Part shown: positions 7,954 to 15,105 of the stretch, piece after piece
Layout of the letters: each line of letters starts with the position of its first letter
How positions within the stretch are numbered: the stretch's first letter is position 1
Origin: Spartobacteria bacterium LR76
GTDB taxonomy: Bacteria; Verrucomicrobiota; Verrucomicrobiia; Chthoniobacterales; Terrimicrobiaceae
Reading direction: 5' to 3'
DNA length: 64,000 nucleotides
Assembly (NCBI GenBank): GCA_003054655.1
Contig: QAYZ01000009.1
Location: 65,751-129,750 of the forward strand
Made by a program: the position numbers and the translations under genes
The notes under the pieces: generated by a model
What the model was told of the DNA's origin: nothing
Seen by the model: the letters and a program-made list of their open reading frames with translations, nothing else
Databases searched by the model: none

Positions 7954-8516
7954 GTCCCGAACCCGACAGCGCTGCAATGCTGCGTCTCCAGGCGGGAGAC
8001 GACCTCGCGTTGAACGAATTGATGGATCGGTGGCGCACACGTGTCATCAGCTATCTCATTCGAATGGTGTCCAGTCAGACCACGGCCGTCGACCTGGCGC
8101 AGGAGACGTTTGTCCGCGTCTACAGCGCTCGCCAGAGTTATCGTCCGTCAGCGACATTTTCCACCTGGCTTTTCGCCATCGCGACGAATCTGGCCCGTCA
8201 TCATCTCCGCTGGCAGCGAAGGCACCCCGCCGTGTCCTTGGATGATCCCGTCGAAGGAGAAGCTCTCCATGACCGACTGCCATCTGCTTCAGGCACGCCC
8301 TCCGGAGATACTGTGAAATCCGAGCAGGCCGTCGCCGTGAAGCAGGCCATCGGCGATCTCCCTCAAGACCTTCGCGAAGCGGTAATCCTTTTCGAGTACG
8401 AAGGAATGTCCCATGCCGAGATAGCAGCCGTGGTCGGCTGCTCGGCAAAGGCCGTCGAAACTCGCCTGTACCGGGCGCGACAGATCCTTCGCCAAAATTT
8501 ACGGTTCCTTCTCTAG
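7950..8516 (+). CDS. ECF RNA polymerase sigma factor (CnrH-like position)
   Basis: A 188-residue sigma factor. Region 2 has AVDLAQETFVRVYSARQSYRPSA and an FSTWLFAIATNLARHHLRWQ melting segment; region 4 has LPQDLREAVILFEYEGMSHAEIA, then SAKAVETRLYRARQIL. CnrH has nearly the same length (191). It is translationally coupled to the periplasmic sensor and third in the operon. It probably activates its own operon and the small exported-protein genes around it; the shared motif at 6804, 8524 and 8981 is the natural candidate recognition sequence, but this pairing is an inference. The gene ends 7 bp before motif copy 2. Confidence 0.85.
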   Translation: MSPEPDSAAMLRLQAGDDLALNELMDRWRTRVISYLIRMVSSQTTAVDLAQETFVRVYSARQSYRPSATFSTWLFAIATNLARHHLRWQRRHPAVSLDDPVEGEALHDRLPSASGTPSGDTVKSEQAVAVKQAIGDLPQDLREAVILFEYEGMSHAEIAAVVGCSAKAVETRLYRARQILRQNLRFLL

Positions 8517-8523
8517 AAACTCC

Positions 8524-8556
8524 GAGGGTTTCCCCTTTTCACGGGATTTTACCCTT
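8524..8556 (+). promoter_or_regulatory. Copy 2 of the shared upstream motif, abutting a start codon
   Basis: GAGGGTTTCCCC, CGGGATT at positions 19-25 and ACCC at 28-31 align without gaps to the copy at 6804. The ATG of the next gene follows at position 34, so if this is a promoter the transcript would be leaderless or nearly so. No Shine-Dalgarno is visible. Confidence 0.6.
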
Positions 8557-8961
8557 ATGAAAACGGTATTTTCCCTCGCTTCCGCGTTTTTCCTCGCCGT
8601 CCCAACCGCCATGCAAGCCGGCCCGGTGCTCGACATTCACTCAGGCAGCGACGTGGTCGTCGCCAGTTCGCACATCCGCGCCGCTCCCGACGGCGGGACC
8701 TATATTTCCGGCATTTCCCGACCGGCCCAGGGAGTTTCGGCCCCGGCCCAGCCCCACATCCATATCATCGCCTACGACAGGAACGGCGACATCCTTTTGG
8801 AAAAAATCGACATCCTGAACCGCTCCGATTTCATCGCGAGCCACTACGCCCCAAGCCCACGGGCAGCCTACACAGCATATCTTCCTGTAGAAGCCTCGAA
8901 GATTGGCAAGGTCGCCGTCATCCCGCACTCGGGCCATCACCATGGCAAAGCAAAAATATAG
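8557..8961 (+). CDS. Small exported protein with His-rich tail, function unknown
   Basis: A 134-residue protein with a signal peptide (MKTVFSLASAFFLAVPT, cleavage near MQAG) and a mature beta-rich domain of about 110 residues. HIHIIAYDRNGDILLEKIDIL and AYTAYLPVEASKIGKVAVIPH look like strands of one small sandwich. The C-terminus has His-Ser-Gly-His-His-His-Gly-Lys, a possible metal ligand cluster. The domain is not recognised. The start is fixed by the signal peptide, which leaves no room for a ribosome site between it and the shared motif. It lies immediately downstream of the CnrH-like sigma gene, so a periplasmic metal-handling role is plausible but unproven. Confidence 0.75.
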   Translation: MKTVFSLASAFFLAVPTAMQAGPVLDIHSGSDVVVASSHIRAAPDGGTYISGISRPAQGVSAPAQPHIHIIAYDRNGDILLEKIDILNRSDFIASHYAPSPRAAYTAYLPVEASKIGKVAVIPHSGHHHGKAKI

Positions 8962-9016
8962 GGGTTTTTCGAATTTCCCCGAGGGGTTTTTCCTTCTGCG
9001 GCTATTCACTCCTATC
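8961..9016 (+). promoter_or_regulatory. Copy 3 of the shared motif plus a 22-bp-spaced direct repeat
   Basis: From 8981 the sequence reads GAGGGGTTTTTCC with CGG at positions 19-21 and ACTC at 28-31, aligning without gaps to copies 1 and 2. GGGGTTTTT also occurs at 8961-8969 and again at 8983-8991, a direct repeat 22 bp apart (two helical turns), which could bind a dimeric regulator. The ATG follows at 9017. Confidence 0.55.
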
Positions 9017-9448
9017 ATGAAAAGAACACTCCTTCTCATCGCCGTCGCCGTATCCCTCGCGCCGGGACTTCTCCGTGCACAGAACGCTGAACTCGACGAG
9101 TACGTGGCGGTCTCCGCGGCACTCGCCCAGGATAACCTGGACTCGGCCAAGACGGCTGCGGGAAAACTCGCCCAGGAGAAGGGCGCTCTCTCGGCACCGG
9201 CCTCCCAGGTGGCGGAGGCAGCTTCCCTCGACGCAGCTCGCGAAAGCTTTCGCACGCTCAGCGCCGCCGCCGAGAAACTCGCCTCGGGCCAGCCTGGATA
9301 TTATGTTTTCCGTTGTCCCATGGCCGGAGCCGACTGGGTGCAAAAGAGCAAGGATGTGCAAAATCCCTACATGGGTAAGCAGATGTCCTCCTGCGGAAGT
9401 ATCAAGGACTCCACTGCTCCCATGAAAATGGGCGGCTGCTGCGGCTAG
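9017..9448 (+). CDS. Exported DUF3347-like metal-binding protein
   Basis: A 143-residue protein with a signal peptide (MKRTLLLIAVAVSLAPGLLRA), a helical segment typical of DUF3347 (about 25-90), and the family's C-terminal block: YYVFRCPMAGADWVQKS, VQNPYMGKQMSSCG. It ends in Met-Lys-Met-Gly-Gly-Cys-Cys-Gly. CPM, SCG and the terminal CC are good soft-metal ligands, and DUF3347 domains are usually found with copper or silver efflux systems. The start at 9017 is preferred to 8903 because the signal peptide begins there and the shared motif lies just upstream. A 7-bp hairpin overlaps the stop codon. It completes the CnrYXH-flanking set. Confidence 0.78.
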   Translation: MKRTLLLIAVAVSLAPGLLRAQNAELDEYVAVSAALAQDNLDSAKTAAGKLAQEKGALSAPASQVAEAASLDAARESFRTLSAAAEKLASGQPGYYVFRCPMAGADWVQKSKDVQNPYMGKQMSSCGSIKDSTAPMKMGGCCG

Positions 9449-9461
9449 CAGCCTCCCGGAT

Positions 9462-11552
9462 TTAGCGCGGTGAGTCGACCGCCAGCACGGTCGATCCGGC
9501 AGGCGGGAGGCAAAGAACACCGTCAAGCACTTCACCGAGCAACAAATCTCGCACCTTCAGCCCTGCCAGGGAAACCTCCTGCGGCTGCGGCGTAAAGTTC
9601 TCGATGAACACGTAGTCCTCGCCGTCACCGAGCCGACGCTGGGCCGATACACCCGCAGGCAGCGCGCCAGGCCAGGCGCTCTCCAGCGACAGACGCTCGA
9701 TCAGCGGGCGGTAAAATGCTCGTAACGCGTCAGCCTCCAGTCGGGGAGCGATGTACCACGCCTCCCCCCTTCCGTGGCGATTTCTCGTGATCGCAGGAGT
9801 TTCCGCAAACATCCCCGACGAGTAGGTGGCGACCACCTCGGCCTCGACATCGCGCAGGATGCCGCAAAGCACGTTTGCCCTCAGTCTCTCACCCAGGCCG
9901 CAGACATCGGCGGCAACGGGTTTCAGTTCAATTTTCTCCCCCTCGGGAAGGGTGTCATATTCCTCATTCCAAAGGCCAAAGAGACGCATCAGCCCGTCAC
10001 CAGGCCAGCCGCCAGCAAGGCAAAGATTTGTCTCGTCACAGATGCCGAGATATGAGGTGGCCACCAGGAGACCGCCTTGCTCGACAAAGGACTCCAACCT
10101 CCGGGCGACACCGGGCTTGAGCATCCAGAGCTGAGGCAGAACCAGTATTTCGTAGGGAGTGAAATCGTGTTCGGATGGGAAGATGTCCACCGGTATGGAC
10201 CTCTCCCAGAAGGCCAAGTGATGCTGACCCGCGACCACATCGTACGCGTCGTTGCCGCGAGCAGCCCCCTCGGAGAATTCCAATCCCCACCGCGCCTCCA
10301 GGTCGTAAACGAGGCCAACGCGCGCCGGTTGCGGCACGGAGCCGAGCACCGGTTCCAACCGTTCATAGCTGAGGGACAAATCTGCCACGCTGCGAAAGAC
10401 CCGGCCATCGGCGCGGCCGGAGTGGTCCACCACGGCTCCATGGAGCTTTTCCCGGCTTCCCCGGCCCTTACGCCATTGAAAGTAGCACGTCCCCTCGGCG
10501 CCATGCCCGAGGGCCTGAAGCATTTCCAACTGATGCACCGCCGCAGGCTTCGGTCGCATGCGAGACTTCCACTGCGGCGCGTCCGGACAGCTCTCCACCA
10601 GCATCCATGGGCGATCCGGCTTGAAACAGCGATAGTAGTTATCCTTGAAGCTGATCGCCGCTGCGGACGGGATGAGATTGGGATCATCAATCTCATAAGC
10701 CGGATATTGATCATCCATGACAATATCCACCTTATGAGAGAGCGCGGCATAATCGATCCACGAATGCATGCCCATGAAATTGGTTGAAATCGGCACACCA
10801 GGCGAAAGCGGCCGAACAGTCGCCACCTCAAACTCATACCAATCCTGAAGCTGCCAGTTCCTAAACCGCAGCCAGTCCACCGAGAGACTGTCGACGCTCC
10901 AATCCCGGGGATCGATCTGCTCCCAGGCTGTAAACTCATGGCTCCAGAAGGCGGCCCACCAGGAGCGGTTCAGGTTTTCCAGCGTCGCGTATTTCCGCTC
11001 CAGCCAGCGCTGCCACTGCTCGAGGCAGAGAGAGCAGAAGCACTGGCCCTGGAGGTCGTCGTTGCCGAGCTCATTGGAGATATGCCACATCGCCAGAGCC
11101 GGATGCTGGCCAAAACGATCGGCGAGACGCTCATTGATCGCCCTCACTTTCTCCCGGTAAACGGGCGACGACCAGCAGTGATTATGCCGGTGCCAGTGCG
11201 GCTCCCGCAGCCCCTGGGCATTGACCCGCCGGATCTCGGGATACTTTTGCGACATCCAGGCAGGCTTCGCCCCGCTGGGTGTGGCGAGGATCACCTTGTG
11301 ACCCTGCTCCGCCATCCGGTCAAATATCCGGTCGAGCCATCCAAAATCATAGACACCCTCGTCGCGCTCGTAACTCGTCCAGCCAAAGACCCCGAGAGTG
11401 AATGTATTGCACCCGGCGATCTCCATGAGGCGGAAGTCCTCATCGATAACCTCCGGCGAATGCAACCACTGGTCGGGGTTGTAGTCTCCTCCATGGAGGA
11501 TTTTCCGGAAACCCGGGATGAGCAAAGGGCGAGAAGCTTCAGATGATGTCAT
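9462..11552 (-). CDS. Beta-galactosidase, glycoside hydrolase family 42
   Basis: A 696-residue cytoplasmic-type enzyme with no signal peptide. It opens with the GH42 strand ILHGGDYNPDQWL and carries the family Asn-Glu acid/base pair in WHISNELGND (Glu161) and the nucleophile in WMLVESCPDAPQW (Glu320). A CFCSLC segment near 171-176 matches part of the Cys cluster that binds zinc in many GH42 enzymes. The C-terminal half has the trimerisation Rossmann-like domain and a short beta domain. It hydrolyses terminal beta-galactosides, probably from oligosaccharides taken into the cell. It is monocistronic; the 257-bp gap to the divergent PEP-CTERM gene (11553-11809) holds both promoters and no other gene that I can see. 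Confidence 0.93.
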   Translation of the reverse strand: MTSSEASRPLLIPGFRKILHGGDYNPDQWLHSPEVIDEDFRLMEIAGCNTFTLGVFGWTSYERDEGVYDFGWLDRIFDRMAEQGHKVILATPSGAKPAWMSQKYPEIRRVNAQGLREPHWHRHNHCWSSPVYREKVRAINERLADRFGQHPALAMWHISNELGNDDLQGQCFCSLCLEQWQRWLERKYATLENLNRSWWAAFWSHEFTAWEQIDPRDWSVDSLSVDWLRFRNWQLQDWYEFEVATVRPLSPGVPISTNFMGMHSWIDYAALSHKVDIVMDDQYPAYEIDDPNLIPSAAAISFKDNYYRCFKPDRPWMLVESCPDAPQWKSRMRPKPAAVHQLEMLQALGHGAEGTCYFQWRKGRGSREKLHGAVVDHSGRADGRVFRSVADLSLSYERLEPVLGSVPQPARVGLVYDLEARWGLEFSEGAARGNDAYDVVAGQHHLAFWERSIPVDIFPSEHDFTPYEILVLPQLWMLKPGVARRLESFVEQGGLLVATSYLGICDETNLCLAGGWPGDGLMRLFGLWNEEYDTLPEGEKIELKPVAADVCGLGERLRANVLCGILRDVEAEVVATYSSGMFAETPAITRNRHGRGEAWYIAPRLEADALRAFYRPLIERLSLESAWPGALPAGVSAQRRLGDGEDYVFIENFTPQPQEVSLAGLKVRDLLLGEVLDGVLCLPPAGSTVLAVDSPR

Positions 11553-11809
11553 AATATCAGGGGATCACTAGCAAACGATGCGATTGCCTAAGTCTCTCAG
11601 GCGGCCACGTCTCCAAGGGAGTGCAACCGTATCCGGCGCTCCCTCGACCCAACAATCCCGGGAAGGCGGTTTTGCGGGGATATTTCATTCAACGCATTGA
11701 ACTGATCTCCGAAAGAAAAGAAACACCGCACTCACGAATTCTACGGTAAGAACAATCTTGGCACGCCTGCCCCTTTCTATTTCCCGGCGACCCGATGTAC
11801 GGTGCCGCC

Positions 11810-13027
11810 ATGAAGATCCCCTTCCCCAAGCTGGCCCTTGCTCTGAGCGTTGCCGCAGGGATTCCCTCCACGCACGCGACCGACCTGATCAAGGCGGACA
11901 ACAGTTCCAACCTCCGAACCGCCGGCACATATGCCGCACCAAACGAGACGGTGAACAACCCCTCAAGCTCCGATCGCATTATCTTTAACAATGTTTTTGC
12001 GAACACGACAGCTTCCATCAACACGGGCGGCCTGACGGCAAATGCCATCGTCATCCAGGATCCGGGACATGACGTGAAGCTCTCCACCGGCGGCAGCCTC
12101 ACCATCGCAACTCTCGACCTGTCGGCCGCAACCCAGAATCTCACCATAAACAGCGGCGGCTTTGCCACCCGTATGTCGGGAGCGGCTCCCAGCGTAACCG
12201 TGAAAAGCGGCATCACGCTAACGATCAACTCGGCCTTTTATTCCAACAACAGCGGGACGATCACCCTCACTGGCGACGGGACTACAAATATCAACGGCGT
12301 CATTTCCGATGGAACTGGAACGACGAAGATCACCAAGAGTGGAAACGGTGTCCTGACAACGACAGGCAGCAATACCTATGTCGGACAAACCACGGTTTCT
12401 TCCGGCACGCTTCTGATCAACGGGACCCACACGATGAGTTCGGGCACGACCTCCGCGACCGCTTACAATGTGACCGGCGGCATCCTCGGGGGAACTGGCT
12501 CGATCAACCTTTCGGCCATCAACTCCGGCGTCACGCTCGGATCAGGCGCAAAGCTGGCCGCGGGAGGTTCCGGCGGAGCCTCCGTGGAAAGCCTCACCTT
12601 TGCCCTCGGCACGGGATCTCTCAATACGACCGCGGCGATCGGAGCGGCCAATACAGGAGCCTTTGTGTTTGAGCTCGGATCGAACCTGACTCCCGGCTCA
12701 ACCTACGACCAGATCCTGTTGACCAGCGGCACCCTCGACATCGGTACGGGTCTCCTGGAAGCAACCGACTTCGACTTCACCACCCTTGCGGGCTTTGGCA
12801 CGGGAGTATATGTCCTCTTCGACGCCGATTCCGCCATCAGCGGATCGCTCGGCGCAAACACAACAGTTGACCTGGGCAATGGCTATACAGGCACGCTCAG
12901 CCTGGCGGATTCCAATACCAACCTGATCCTCACCGTCGTACCCGAGCCGCAGACGGCCACCCTTCTCTGCCTCGCATTGGGAATGACATTCGTCTTCGTT
13001 GCACGGCGCAGACGCAGACAAAGCTAG
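11810..13027 (+). CDS. Secreted beta-strand-repeat protein with PEP-CTERM sorting signal
   Basis: A 405-residue protein with a signal peptide (about 1-23), then beta-helix-like sequence rich in Gly, Thr, Ser and Asn. A SGNGVLTTTGSNTYVGQTTVSSG segment around 185 is a textbook autotransporter-associated beta strand repeat. The C-terminus has VVPEPQTATLLCLALG, a hydrophobic helix and Arg-Arg-Arg-Arg-Arg, the tripartite PEP-CTERM signal recognised by exosortase. The protein is therefore exported, cleaved and probably attached or released at the surface, where glycosylation is common for this class. No exosortase gene is present in the window. The ATG at 11810 is chosen because the signal peptide starts there. 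It converges on the CsoR-type regulator gene. Confidence 0.9.
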   Translation: MKIPFPKLALALSVAAGIPSTHATDLIKADNSSNLRTAGTYAAPNETVNNPSSSDRIIFNNVFANTTASINTGGLTANAIVIQDPGHDVKLSTGGSLTIATLDLSAATQNLTINSGGFATRMSGAAPSVTVKSGITLTINSAFYSNNSGTITLTGDGTTNINGVISDGTGTTKITKSGNGVLTTTGSNTYVGQTTVSSGTLLINGTHTMSSGTTSATAYNVTGGILGGTGSINLSAINSGVTLGSGAKLAAGGSGGASVESLTFALGTGSLNTTAAIGAANTGAFVFELGSNLTPGSTYDQILLTSGTLDIGTGLLEATDFDFTTLAGFGTGVYVLFDADSAISGSLGANTTVDLGNGYTGTLSLADSNTNLILTVVPEPQTATLLCLALGMTFVFVARRRRRQS

Positions 13028-13045
13028 CTTTCGCTGTCCCGCCAC

Positions 13046-13068
13046 GGCGCTGCCTCAATCGCAGCGCC
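13046..13068. terminator. Hairpin between convergent genes
   Basis: An 8-bp GGCGCTGC stem with a 7-base loop lies between the PEP-CTERM gene and the regulator gene and touches the latter's stop codon. No T-run, so efficiency as a terminator is uncertain. Confidence 0.5.
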
Positions 13069-13376
13069 TACTCGACATATCGCTCCAGCACGGAGAGGAG
13101 CTCGCGCAGGCGGCGCCTGCCCTCTTCCGGATGCTGGGCTCCCTCGATGCAGTGGTGCATGTGAATATTCACCACCTTCTCGGAAAGAGACTTTAGCGCC
13201 TTCCGTGCCGACACGAGCTGCATCAGCACATCCGCGCAATCCCGATCGGCCTCCAGCATTCGCTCGATACCATTGAGCTGCCCCACGATGCGGCGAAGGC
13301 GCGCCTTCAGCGCCTTGGTTTCCTCCTCGGGATGGTGATGCAGGTCAGTCGACATCGCGTGGAAATGATATGTCAT
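13068..13376 (-). CDS. CsoR/RcnR-family metal-responsive repressor, InrS-like ligand set
   Basis: A 102-residue all-helical DUF156 repressor. It has the hallmark KARLRRIVGQLNGIERMLEADRDCADVL block and a second helix with VVNIHMHHCIEG. Metal ligands by family position are Cys47, His72 and Cys76, with the same 25- and 4-residue spacing as Cys36-His61-Cys65 of CsoR. His15, 32 residues before Cys47, matches His21 of the nickel sensor InrS. The neighbour is a divergent RcnA-type Ni/Co exporter, which favours nickel or cobalt over copper. It should bind the G-tract operator in the shared intergenic region and release it when loaded with metal. An alternative start is the ATG at 13355. Confidence 0.85.
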   Translation of the reverse strand: MTYHFHAMSTDLHHHPEEETKALKARLRRIVGQLNGIERMLEADRDCADVLMQLVSARKALKSLSEKVVNIHMHHCIEGAQHPEEGRRRLRELLSVLERYVE

Positions 13377-13411
13377 GAACAGATTTCCGCCAGAATAAGC
13401 GTTGCTTCATT

Positions 13412-13435
13412 ATAGGGGTAAGGGGTATACCCTAT
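13412..13435. promoter_or_regulatory. G-tract inverted-repeat operator for the divergent regulator/exporter pair
   Basis: ATAGGG at 13412 and CCCTAT at 13430-13435 form an inverted repeat around G-tracts, with a perfect 10-bp palindrome GGGTATACCC at 13423-13432. CsoR/RcnR proteins bind such AT-flanked G-tract palindromes. A TTGCTT (13402) and TATACC (13426) pair with 18-bp spacing could be the exporter promoter, so repressor binding would cover the -10. It ends 2 bp before the GTG start of the exporter. Confidence 0.72.
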
Positions 13436-13437
13436 CC

Positions 13438-14520
13438 GTGACATCATTCCAGGAATTAATCACCCAGGGAGCGGCAAACGCCTGGCTGTTCATTCCGACG
13501 GCGGTGCTCCTCGGCATCCTGCATGGCTTGGAACCCGGCCACTCCAAGACGATGATGGCGGCCTTCATCATCGCGATCCGCGGCACGGTCGCCCAGGCCG
13601 TCTTGCTCGGGCTGTCGGCCGCGATTTCTCACTCTTTCGTCATCTGGCTGCTGGCAGCCACGGCTCTGCATTTCGGCTCCCGGTGGGATGTGGAAACCTC
13701 GGAGCCGTATTTTCAGATGATTTCGGGCATCATCATCGTCGGCCTGGCCGCCTGGATGTTCTGGCGCACGCGACGCGATCAAACCGACGCAACCCATCAC
13801 GACCACCACCATCACGGAGAAGACGGCGGCGGACCTCATGGGGGACAAATTGTCTCCACGGATCGCGGTGAGATCGAAATCTGCATCCACGAGGACGGCG
13901 TGCCCCCGCGATTCCGGGTCTATGCGCCACTCACGCAAACCATTGCCCCAATCGTGGAGGTCTCCCGTCCCGACGATTCGAGGGAAACCTACCATTTCAC
14001 CCGGTCCGGAGAATACTGGGAGGCCACCACCGAGTTGCCCGAGCCGCATGCGTTCACGGCCACCCTCCGACTGGAACCCGGCGGTCCCCTTTACAGCATT
14101 GCCTTCGAGGAACACGAGCATCTGGAGCTTTCCGACAGCGGCTTCCAAGATGCGCATGAACGCGAACACGCCGCCGATATTGCGCGCCGATTCCGCAACC
14201 GCCATGTCACCACGAGCCAGATCGTGCTCTTCGGTCTCACTGGCGGCCTGCTCCCCTGCCCCGCCGCGATCACCGTTTTGCTCGTCTGCCTGCAACTGAA
14301 GCAATTCATCCTCGGTTTCACCCTCGTCGCGTGTTTCAGCTTCGGCCTGGCCCTGACCATGGTGACCGTCGGTGCTGCCGCCGCGTGGGGGGTCCAGCAC
14401 GCAACCAAGAGGTTCTCGTGGTTCTCCTCGCTGGCTGCCCGCGCCCCGTATTTTTCCAGCGCCATCCTCCTCGTTTTGGGCCTCTTCATCGCCTGGACGG
14501 GGGCAAAGCATATCCTTTAA
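13438..14520 (+). CDS. rcnA: Nickel/cobalt efflux transporter (RcnA-type) with inserted domain
   Basis: A 360-residue NiCoT-superfamily exporter. It starts with the RcnA-typical TSFQELITQG, then the signature HGLEPGHSKTMMAAFIIA in the first helices, a His-rich loop (DATHHDHHHHGED, about residues 120-133), and a second signature with GLLPCPAAITVLL in the C-terminal half. About six membrane helices are visible. Between the His loop and the C-terminal helices lies a soluble, beta-rich stretch of roughly 95 residues (about 137-231) that makes it about 85 residues longer than E. coli RcnA. GTG 13438 is chosen rather than TTG 13402, because the latter would place the operator inside the coding region. 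Expected function: export of Ni(II)/Co(II) from the cytoplasm, under the divergent repressor. Confidence 0.9.
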   Translation: MTSFQELITQGAANAWLFIPTAVLLGILHGLEPGHSKTMMAAFIIAIRGTVAQAVLLGLSAAISHSFVIWLLAATALHFGSRWDVETSEPYFQMISGIIIVGLAAWMFWRTRRDQTDATHHDHHHHGEDGGGPHGGQIVSTDRGEIEICIHEDGVPPRFRVYAPLTQTIAPIVEVSRPDDSRETYHFTRSGEYWEATTELPEPHAFTATLRLEPGGPLYSIAFEEHEHLELSDSGFQDAHEREHAADIARRFRNRHVTTSQIVLFGLTGGLLPCPAAITVLLVCLQLKQFILGFTLVACFSFGLALTMVTVGAAAAWGVQHATKRFSWFSSLAARAPYFSSAILLVLGLFIAWTGAKHIL

Positions 14521-14610
14521 GGACAAAGAGCCTGAAAAAAGACCCAGAAAAATCCTCCGCAGGGCGCTGGACAAACCCTCCCTCCTGCGCAATACTCCCC
14601 GTCCTCTTTA

Positions 14611-14701
14611 GGAAGGGTGGCTGAGTCCGGTTTAAGGCACACGACTCGAAATCGTGCGACCCCAAAAGGGTCCGTGGGTTCGAATCCCACCCCTTCCGCC
14701 A
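14611..14701 (+). tRNA. tRNA-Ser (anticodon CGA)
   Basis: A 91-base class II tRNA: acceptor stem GGAAGGG pairs with CCCTTCC, anticodon stem CACGA/TCGTG encloses loop CTCGAAA (anticodon CGA, decoding UCG), a long variable arm GACCCCAAAAGGGTC follows, then the T arm with GTTCGAATC, discriminator G and an encoded CCA. A CTTTTT run follows at once and probably terminates transcription. Confidence 0.97.
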
Positions 14702-14742
14702 CTTTTTCCCCTCTTGGCCCCACTTTTTGATCAAGAGCCGTA

Positions 14743-15105
14743 TTATGCGGGATCGGGAACGAAGTGCGTATCCGCGCCTTCCTTAAAGATGACGTACGCC
14801 CGCTTCCAGGGATCATCCGTCAATAAACGCCATTTGTGGCCGGTGCCAGTATGATCGATCGCCAGCAGGACGTCGCCCGGATGAAGCGTAAAAGTCTCGC
14901 CGCCCAGACAGGTGAACTCAAGAACCCCGGCCAGCGTGAGAACATACTGAGGCGTCGGATCGTTGTGCCAGTCGAAGGACGCATGGACCGGCGATTCCTT
15001 GAACTCGATCGATTCCGCGCCGATCAAAAACCCCGGGCTGATGCTCCCCGTCTCGACGTGGGAGTTTCCATCCGGACCGGTGAAAAGCTTATAGGCCTTG
15101 ATCAT
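14743..15105 (-). CDS. Cupin-domain protein
   Basis: A 120-residue single-domain cupin. The first cupin motif is degenerate (FDWHNDPTPQYVLTLAG, with one His and no clear HxH) and the second reads GETFTLHPGDVLLAIDHTGTGHKW, with several His that could bind metal. Its ATG overlaps the stop codon of mqo (ATGA), so the two are translationally coupled and share an operon with fumC. No catalytic role can be assigned. Being tied to malate oxidation suggests a small-molecule sensor, isomerase or dioxygenase-like function connected with organic acids, but that is only inference. The longer frame upstream of 15105 is a shadow of mqo. Confidence 0.82.
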   Translation of the reverse strand: MIKAYKLFTGPDGNSHVETGSISPGFLIGAESIEFKESPVHASFDWHNDPTPQYVLTLAGVLEFTCLGGETFTLHPGDVLLAIDHTGTGHKWRLLTDDPWKRAYVIFKEGADTHFVPDPA

